Assembly (NCBI GenBank): GCA_005223375.1
Contig: RXOD01005409.1
Location: 1 to 14,259, forward strand
Length of the DNA: 14,259 nt
From: Amoebophrya sp. AT5.2
Taxonomy: Eukaryota; Sar; Dinophyceae; Syndiniales; Amoebophryaceae
Reading direction: 5' to 3'
Shown here: in pieces, positions 8,481 through 14,259 of the stretch
Layout of the letters: every line of letters starts with the position of its first letter
Numbering within the stretch: the stretch's first letter is position 1
The notes under the pieces: generated by a model
Database searches by the model: none
The model's input: the letters and a program-made list of their open reading frames with translations, nothing else
What the model was told of the DNA's origin: nothing
Position numbers and translations under genes: made by a program

Positions 8481-11400
8481 TCACTCCACGTCCCTTAAAA
8501 CTCGGTATTCTAGCTCCAGGTATCCGTTGCAGAAGATACACCCGTCCCTCTCAAACAAGCGTTGCAGTAGCACTTCTCTGCACTGGTGTCGTAGGTTGCC
8601 CAGCTTCTTGTGCCAGTCGTGGCGCACCACTATGCCCAGCGGCGCGGTGAAGTACTTTGGGTGCGCGAAGTGCACGTTTTGCCAGTATTGCGGCATCATC
8701 CCCTCGTCGAAGCAGTAGTTCAGCCCCTTGTGGCCCTTTTTCATGTAGTAGCCGAAGCGCTCCGGGTTGCGGGTTGGAACGTCGTACCAGTCGGAGAGCA
8801 TCTCCAACCCTTTCGGGTCGTTCTTTACGATCCAGAAGCCCCCGTTGGCGTGCGTGCTCTGCCGCCCGAACTCCTCGTAGTGGTACTCGAGCGAAAACAG
8901 CATCTTCACGTCCTTCTGCCGGCAGGAGCGCGGGTTGTTGTTGCTCTCCGAGACGATGTTCGCATAATTCGCATTCGCAGCACTCCTGGGGGAGAACACG
9001 CGCTGCTTCTGCCGCTCTACGGCGGCGGCCGTCGTGCCCTGGTGCTGCTCGAAGTTGGATGGAGCCGCTTGCAGGACCGCGTGCGGCCCCGGCGGGGCCA
9101 CGAAGCGATCGCGCTCCGTTTCTACGAACGGGTTGTCGCGCGCAAGCGGAAGCGGCGCTAGCCTCTCGTCAAACGGCGCATCTTCATCATTTTCTGCTCG
9201 GGAGTCGCAGTTCTCGTTGTCGAAGTAGTGCGCGATGATGTCTTCTAGTTTCTCGCTGCTGCGGAAGTAGGCGTCGGTGTCGATGCTCACCCCGTACGCG
9301 CACTTTTCGGGGCCGTACCGCCGCAGCTGGTTCTCGATGATCTTCACCTTGGCCCACCCGACCTTGCGGTCCTTGTAGTGCCGCTCCTCGTTTGGAAGGA
9401 CGAACTCGAGCCGATAGCCGTGCTGCTCCGCGTAAAGGGCGTTTACTGCATACACCACCGATATGTACGACGCGTCCTCCACTACATCCAGCGTCTCCAG
9501 TCGCACCGGGGGACGGCTGTCCACCATGAAGATGCAGATCGGCGACGTCCTCGCTGCGCCGATCTGCATCTTCTTCATGGGTGCATGGGAAGATGCAGGC
9601 GCGACTTTCGCTGCGCCTTCACGGCTGCGAGCAGTTATTTGTGACAGCTGCGCTTCGGAAAGGATAGCGTGCACGGCAGCGCTTGAGCTCGAAACTTCGC
9701 TTTGGTCCAGGGCAAGCAAGCGCTGCGCGACTTCGTTTGCTGAAGTCGGGGACCACGCGAGGCCGGGCAGCTCGAGCTGGCGCAGGCCAGAGTCCACTAT
9801 TTCGGCGATCGCGCGCACCTCCGCGGGTAACGGAACCGGGAAAAGCCGCGCCCGTTGGCTCCTGCGGATCGGCTGATAGATGCGGCGGCAGTCACACGTG
9901 TATCGCGAAGGCGTCAAAAACTGTGCGTGCTCATCAGCAATGAGATTGTCGTCCTGCAGCGCCGCGGTGAGTTTCTGCGTCAAGTCTTCGATATTTCTTA
10001 CTCCGCCGTCGGGGACCACGCGCCCCTCGTGATTTTTTGTTCCGGGCGCAACAGGCGGAGGTGCGACGCTGATTCTCCGTTCGCCGCCAGGGGGGCAGTA
10101 GACGAGGTTGCACTCCTCCGGCAGTATCGACGGGTCGTTGATGTCGCGATTTCTCTGGTGAAAGGCGTAGGCGAGCCGCTCCAGCACGAGGAAAATCGGG
10201 TAGCGAAAGAACATCACGTTGGAAAACGTAAATTGGTACAGTTCGTGGTACAAGGCGATGTACCTCTGCGCGACGTCAAGCCAGAAAAAGAGCACGTCGT
10301 CGCCCTCACGCTCTTCCACATAAAGGAAGTGCGCCACCGCGAGCGCGAGAAAGCTAGCGGCCAGCGGGCAGTCGTGGGGCTGCGAATCCGTCCCGCGCAA
10401 ACGGTCTCGGTATCCGGCGCCGCGGTCCTCCGTTCGGAACCCCCACAGAGCAAAAAAGTCCATGATGCCGGCGCCAAATCGCTGCGTGAGTCGGGCGGCT
10501 GTTCTGCTTTCATCAGCAGCGTTTTCGTCCTCCTCGGCGTGATTCGCTGTTTCCAGCGAGGAGGCCAGCAGTTTTTTTAGGTGGTCCCCCAATGCCTCGG
10601 ACCGGCGCACCGCACCCCACGCGGCGGTAATCACTTTCGCACGCTCCTTCGACTCGAGCTCGGGATCCAGCAACCGGTCACGTACCGAAGCAGAAGAAAC
10701 GTCCCCAACATGATCTTGATGACCACCACCCAGGTAGCGATCGGAGAATCCGGGCTCACCCTGCGCAATTTCGTTCGCACCAAGAAGTGCGAGCTGCTCG
10801 TCCGACATCACGAAGAGCTCCCCGACACTCGCTTCGGTCTCGGTCGGGGACGCAGCTGCAGCACGCCGCAGCGAATGAAGAAAATCGGCCGCGCGTGCAT
10901 TCTGCTCGCCCTGCTCGGCGGCTGCGGCCGCGTCATCAACTACTACATCATCTTCGTCTCTAGAGCCAGTGCTGGCCGCCGCAACCCCATTTGTTGTTCC
11001 AGTTGCGCTCTGCAACAGTTCCTCAAACGCCCTCGTCCTCGCCGCGGCGTTTTTCGCTCGTCCCCCAGCACCGCCGTCGACTACTTCGTAAACAACTTTT
11101 AGCCTTGCATCTGCCGCCCGCTTCGACGGCAAGAACATCGACACTAGGAGTGCCTGCAACACGCGCTCCAGGTCGATTGCAGTGATCATCTGATCACTGC
11201 TGCCGCGCCGCCCGCCGGCGTCGTCCGCCTCCTCTTCATCATGATCTGACCCCGGCACGAGAAACCGGCACGCGTCGGGGCTTTTCCAGATGCTCTTCTG
11301 GATGTTCGCGCCGCTGTTCGTGCGCAGCATAGTTGCCTGCATGTTCGCCAGAAACGCGTACAGCACAGCCGCCCACCCGGACGCCACCTGCGCCGCCCAC

Positions 11401-12140
11401 CGCGTGTCCAGCGCCAGCACGTACCAGTCCGTCAGCAGGTTTCCGTGCTCCTCCCGGTCGAAGAACTTCTCCACCAGGTGGATGGGCGGCAGCACGCTCA
11501 TCGTCCACAGTTTCGTCCCCACGAACCCCAGCACGCAGTCCGTCACCTGCGTCATGTTTCTGTCGGAGCCAAAGTTGTTGGCCAGGGCGGTGACCTTCCC
11601 CAGGGTCCGGTACAAGCGCGTGTGCGGGTCAACGGGGTAGGAGGCGACGTACAGAATCCGTTTCATCTGCCGCCAGTCCACGAGCAGGTCCTCCGAAAAA
11701 AGACAACTCAACCCGGTTACGTCGTCGGCGTCGCCCTTCCAGCGGTACGCGTGGGGGCGAGAAGTCGTGGGATCGACGTACACGTCGGGGTCGTGAACGA
11801 GCCCTGGGCCGAGCTGGTCTCGCACGAGCGCGTTGGAGAGGACGAGGTCGGGCTCCTTCTCCTCGCCGACGTACTGGGGCTTGGGGCCGCCGGTCTGCCA
11901 CTCGGAAGCGTTCAGACTCACTCTCGCGTCCACGAGTTGTGCTACGAGCAGACATGCTGGTAATCGTGCGGGACCGAAACATAACGATAGGCAGGAAGAC
12001 GAAGAAGTTGAAAAGGCTAGGAGGGAGCGAAAAAACAACGACCAAACAAACCACGATGAGATTCTAGTATTACCTACGAAAGAGTTGAATCCCGCCATTG
12101 TAGTAGTAACTAAAGCTAGTGTAGTTCCTCTCGTTGGCAA
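8481..12140 (-). CDS. Large protein with C-terminal GT-A glycosyltransferase domain (GT34-like)
   Basis: A single open frame of 1219 residues. Residues 28-46 (SSWFVWSLFFRSLLAF) and about 51-70 are hydrophobic, suggesting a signal peptide or type II anchor and hence the ER/Golgi. Residues about 75-330 hold a conserved-looking region I cannot name (KLWTMSVLPPIHLVEKFF, DWYVLALDTRW). About 340-600 is acidic, Ala-rich and low-complexity. A further compact segment lies around 605-720. The glycosyltransferase begins at about 866 with SPICIFMVDSRPP, then YISVVYAVNALYAEQHGYRL, WAKVKIIENQL and the metal-binding DTD at 954-956 in SIDTDAYF. HANGGFWIVKND at 1097-1108 matches the (N/H)xG acceptor-side strand of GMA12/MNN10-type transferases. 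About 105 polar residues interrupt the domain between 965 and 1072. Donor and acceptor sugars are unknown. Another candidate start is Met15. The visible sequon NAS at 77-79 fits a lumenal protein. Confidence 0.87.
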   Translation of the reverse strand: MPTRGTTLALVTTTMAGFNSFVGNTRISSWFVWSLFFRSLLAFSTSSSSCLSLCFGPARLPACLLVAQLVDARVSLNASEWQTGGPKPQYVGEEKEPDLVLSNALVRDQLGPGLVHDPDVYVDPTTSRPHAYRWKGDADDVTGLSCLFSEDLLVDWRQMKRILYVASYPVDPHTRLYRTLGKVTALANNFGSDRNMTQVTDCVLGFVGTKLWTMSVLPPIHLVEKFFDREEHGNLLTDWYVLALDTRWAAQVASGWAAVLYAFLANMQATMLRTNSGANIQKSIWKSPDACRFLVPGSDHDEEEADDAGGRRGSSDQMITAIDLERVLQALLVSMFLPSKRAADARLKVVYEVVDGGAGGRAKNAAARTRAFEELLQSATGTTNGVAAASTGSRDEDDVVVDDAAAAAEQGEQNARAADFLHSLRRAAAASPTETEASVGELFVMSDEQLALLGANEIAQGEPGFSDRYLGGGHQDHVGDVSSASVRDRLLDPELESKERAKVITAAWGAVRRSEALGDHLKKLLASSLETANHAEEDENAADESRTAARLTQRFGAGIMDFFALWGFRTEDRGAGYRDRLRGTDSQPHDCPLAASFLALAVAHFLYVEEREGDDVLFFWLDVAQRYIALYHELYQFTFSNVMFFRYPIFLVLERLAYAFHQRNRDINDPSILPEECNLVYCPPGGERRISVAPPPVAPGTKNHEGRVVPDGGVRNIEDLTQKLTAALQDDNLIADEHAQFLTPSRYTCDCRRIYQPIRRSQRARLFPVPLPAEVRAIAEIVDSGLRQLELPGLAWSPTSANEVAQRLLALDQSEVSSSSAAVHAILSEAQLSQITARSREGAAKVAPASSHAPMKKMQIGAARTSPICIFMVDSRPPVRLETLDVVEDASYISVVYAVNALYAEQHGYRLEFVLPNEERHYKDRKVGWAKVKIIENQLRRYGPEKCAYGVSIDTDAYFRSSEKLEDIIAHYFDNENCDSRAENDEDAPFDERLAPLPLARDNPFVETERDRFVAPPGPHAVLQAAPSNFEQHQGTTAAAVERQKQRVFSPRSAANANYANIVSESNNNPRSCRQKDVKMLFSLEYHYEEFGRQSTHANGGFWIVKNDPKGLEMLSDWYDVPTRNPERFGYYMKKGHKGLNYCFDEGMMPQYWQNVHFAHPKYFTAPLGIVVRHDWHKKLGNLRHQCREVLLQRLFERDGCIFCNGYLELEYRVLRDVE
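9528..9573. repeat. Perfect inverted repeat, 17-bp arms, inside the glycosyltransferase frame
   Basis: Left arm 9528-9544 (GAAGATGCAGATCGGCG), 12-nt loop, right arm 9557-9573, its exact reverse complement. After a 3-nt bulge a further ATGG can pair on each side. A third direct copy of the first ten bases lies at 9589-9598. On the coding strand it spans residues about 857-871, just before and into the first beta-strand of the transferase domain. Confidence 0.93.
11179..11200. repeat. Perfect inverted repeat, 10-bp arms with 2-nt loop, inside the same frame
   Basis: GCAGTGATCA at 11179-11188 and TGATCACTGC at 11191-11200 are exact reverse complements separated by TC. It encodes SSDQMITA on the minus strand, next to an acidic low-complexity region. 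It keeps the reading frame. Confidence 0.9.
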
Positions 12141-13056
12141 AGTAAGTGCGGCGCCGCGATAACAGGAACCCAGTACTAGATCTTGTTCCGCTTCTAGGTC
12201 GTTGATGAGTTTGTCTTTGTAGTTGTGCGTTGTAATGCACGACGACGTGCTTTGTAGTCGATCGTTTTGCAGGAGGCGGGGCGGGGCATGCCTCTTGATG
12301 AAGATGATCTTGAGCAGAGGCTCACCTTCACGTTCACCAAAACAAGAATTAAATCGAAGCGAAACATAAGCATACGGCGAAGCGGAACATCGCCTGTAAT
12401 TTTTCCCGACAATTTAGCGCCCTGCTCCGTCGAATTCATTGCCGTATTGGAATGGTTCGCGGCTATGCAAATTTATGTCGTACTATACCAGTTGTCACGT
12501 TTCAGGCAAACAAAAGATTTTTATATAGCATTTTTGTTATGAGGGTTATCCGAATCGGTGGTGAACAGTCAGCGCGGTTCTTGGTGATGGTCGTGCGATC
12601 TGGACTTTATTGAGAGTGAAAGAAATTATGGAAATACATAAGGAAATTGCAGAGCTTTAATCGTGGCATGCTGCAGCTTCACCTTACTATATTCACGACG
12701 GAACGTCTTTCAAAATGCAGTATTCTCAATGGCGGTACAGATTTTTTTACCTTCTCAGCTAGCTTGCTGTTGCTGACCCAAAAATTCAATTTTCCAATCT
12801 TCAAGCTCATTTAAAGAAATGAACAGCTACAACAGCTCCCATCATAGACCCGCTCTTGTACTCGTGGAAACCGCAATTAGTCGTGCTCCTCTACACCGCC
12901 ATTGTAGGCCGACACGGCTTCATCTTCGTGTGGCTCGCCATTTACCTTGTAATCGTCCTCCTGGTCCTCTCGCTCCTTCGGTACAAGTCCGCGACCAACC
13001 ACCTCCCCCGTAGAAGTTGAATTCTACTGGTTTACAAATGAAGAGCAAGAAGATCA
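12141..13056. other. Intergenic, 0.9 kb, no gene seen
   Basis: This should hold the promoter of the glycosyltransferase gene and the 3' end of the zinc-binding gene. It is AT-rich from 12440 to 12830, with no long frame and no coding composition. Near the glycosyltransferase start are AGTACTAG at 12172-12179 and a small hairpin GCACG-ACGA-CGTGC near 12237. A GTAGAA...TTCTAC hairpin lies at 13010-13027. A minus-strand AATAAA (TTTATT on the plus strand) occurs near 12605, about 450 nt past the zinc-binding gene's stop, too far to call a polyadenylation signal with confidence. Confidence 0.55.
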
Positions 13057-14259
13057 TTACAAGGGCTGGCTCCCGCTCTTCCTCGATTTGCTCCCCTCTC
13101 CGTCCGCTGTGTAGACCGTGAATTCCTCGTCCTTGGAGCTGTGGTCGTCGGCGCACCCCTTGTCCAGAGCGAAGAGCGTGGACTCCTTGCTCCCGCGCTT
13201 CGCTTGTTTCCACTTCTTGGACTTTTCCTTGGAGGACGCCGCCTTGTTGGCACACTCGAAGCAGACGTCCCAGCCAACGGGCTCCGCCATTCCCAAGCCC
13301 ATGTTGTAGCTGAGCATCGCCCAGTACTTACTCAGCGCAGCCGTGTCCGTGCACCCATAGCAGTGGTAAAACGCCACGGGGTAGGAATTCTGCGAACCAC
13401 GCCGGCGAGAAATACGCAAAGAGTTGTCGGCCTGTCGTCGTGGAAGTTCTAGTTCAACTTTTCTTTATGACGTAGCGACCACGTGAAGGTAAATTTTAAT
13501 ACGCGGGGGTATAGACAGGAAATCCCTCCCAGTAGTCCCTCTTTGTTCATCCCAGGAGTTCGGGCAGCTGGTTGCGGTCCTAGTCTCGCGGCTAGCTGTA
13601 GCTGTGTCCGGAGCTGCATCGGACAGGAGCCTTGACGCGGAGGACCCCGAGCAGAAGCCTCCTTTTTCCCATACCATGCCGTGTGGTCCCAACTCGCTTT
13701 GGAATCTTATTCTTAACATCGAAGTAGAAAGTGCGTTTCTTACAGTACCTCCGGGTTGCAGTCCGGTCCGTCGCGCAGCTTCAGCCTCTCCTCGCCTGGG
13801 TGCTCGTCGCAGAAGCAGGCCATGGTGTCGTAGGGCGAGGTGGGCTGGCAGTACAACCGCAGACTTTTGCTGCAGCGTGGGCACTTGATCTTCAGGTTCC
13901 CGCTCATCGGATCGATCCACTCGGCCTGCTCCGTCGAGCAGTTGTCCAGCGGATCCGGACAGGATCCAGATCCTGGTGTCCCTGTAGAAGTAGTCGTAGT
14001 TCCCTTCGATCCCTTCCTGCCGCCCGTCGCGAGAAGCCCCCCGCCGCTGGACGAAGAGGCCGAAGGGGGCGAGGAAGCCGACGCCGGCGCAGGTCCCGTA
14101 GAAGAGCTGCTCGTCGTGGCCCGCGGCTCCCCTCCTGCACTGGAACTTCCAGAAGTGCTCGGCTTCATCAGCTCCGCGGGGGACTTGTACGGCGCCGAGA
14201 TGTACTTGTACGGTGCGGGTCCGCCGCCGAATTCGGGAGTCGCCGGAGACGCGGCTCCG
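13057..14259 (-). CDS. Cys-rich, probably zinc-binding protein (two exons, 5' end off window)
   Basis: Function not recognised. Exon A runs from the right edge (frame open through 14258) to 13749; exon B is 13389-13057 with stop TAA. About 280 residues are visible. The N-terminal part is Ser/Thr/Gly/Pro-rich and disordered, with two PYK motifs (APYKYI, APYKSP) near the edge. Next comes a Cys-rich module: CPRC at 13883-13872, single Cys and CFC in LRLYCQPTSPYDTMACFCDEH, then after the splice HCYGC (CYGC at 13362-13351) and VCFEC (CFEC at 13263-13252). Three CxxC pairs plus extra Cys/His suggest one or two structural zinc sites, of zinc-ribbon or treble-clef kind. A Lys/Ser-rich tail follows. 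A Met at 14168 could be a start, but upstream codons look coding, so the true start is probably outside. The spacing matches no RING, PHD or FYVE pattern I know. Confidence 0.75.
13390..13748 (-). other. Intron of the Cys-rich gene (359 nt)
   Basis: The donor is CCGGAG|GTACTGTAAG and the acceptor is GTGGTTCGCAG|AATTCC. The split is phase 0 and joins DCNPE to NSYPVAFYHCYGC, bringing the CxxC pairs into one module. An alternative donor GTACT|GTAAGA five bases on would shift the frame, so it is less likely. The intron contains no long open frame in phase. Confidence 0.8.

Noticed and set aside
8610..10580. Several long plus-strand frames over the glycosyltransferase
   Set aside because: Shadows of the 1219-residue coding frame, with biased Arg/Ala composition and no motifs.

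Overview
The window looks like nuclear DNA of a unicellular eukaryote. Several reading frames break at GT...AG boundaries and rejoin in phase across 148-359 nt. Exons are GC-rich and the spaces between genes are AT-richer. There is no operon structure, no Shine-Dalgarno spacing, and no recognisable tRNA, rRNA or mobile element. All five supported genes lie on the minus strand. One-way gene order, GTAC-type intron donors and one apparently non-canonical intron fit an alveolate, perhaps a dinoflagellate or syndinian. That placement is inference and is weak.

Layout, left to right, all genes on the minus strand: (1) the 5' part of a glutamine/proline/glycine/methionine-rich repeat protein, two exons, running off the left edge (1-581). 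(2) A single-exon 374-residue P-loop protein resembling dethiobiotin synthetase and the phosphotransacetylase N-terminal domain (1431-2555). (3) A four-exon M3-family zinc metallopeptidase with an intact HEAGH motif and a long Ser/Thr-rich N-terminal extension (3691-6716). (4) A 1.76 kb stretch without a clear gene, holding one doubtful His/Asp-rich frame. (5) A 1219-residue single-exon protein whose C-terminal third is a GT-A type glycosyltransferase (8481-12140). (6) A two-exon Cys-rich, probably zinc-binding protein whose 5' end lies outside the window (13057-14259).

The genes do not form an obvious pathway. They look like a co-oriented run of unrelated housekeeping or secretory genes. The more unusual content is at small scale: two perfect inverted repeats inside the glycosyltransferase frame (17-bp and 10-bp arms), an intron whose ends cannot be placed at GT-AG without inserting ten residues, three of five donors starting GTAC, and short words (GTAGAAG, AGTACTAG) recurring in introns, intergenic DNA and Ser/Thr-coding stretches. 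These may be traces of introner-like or short repeat elements. I did not find a defence system, transposase or CRISPR array.
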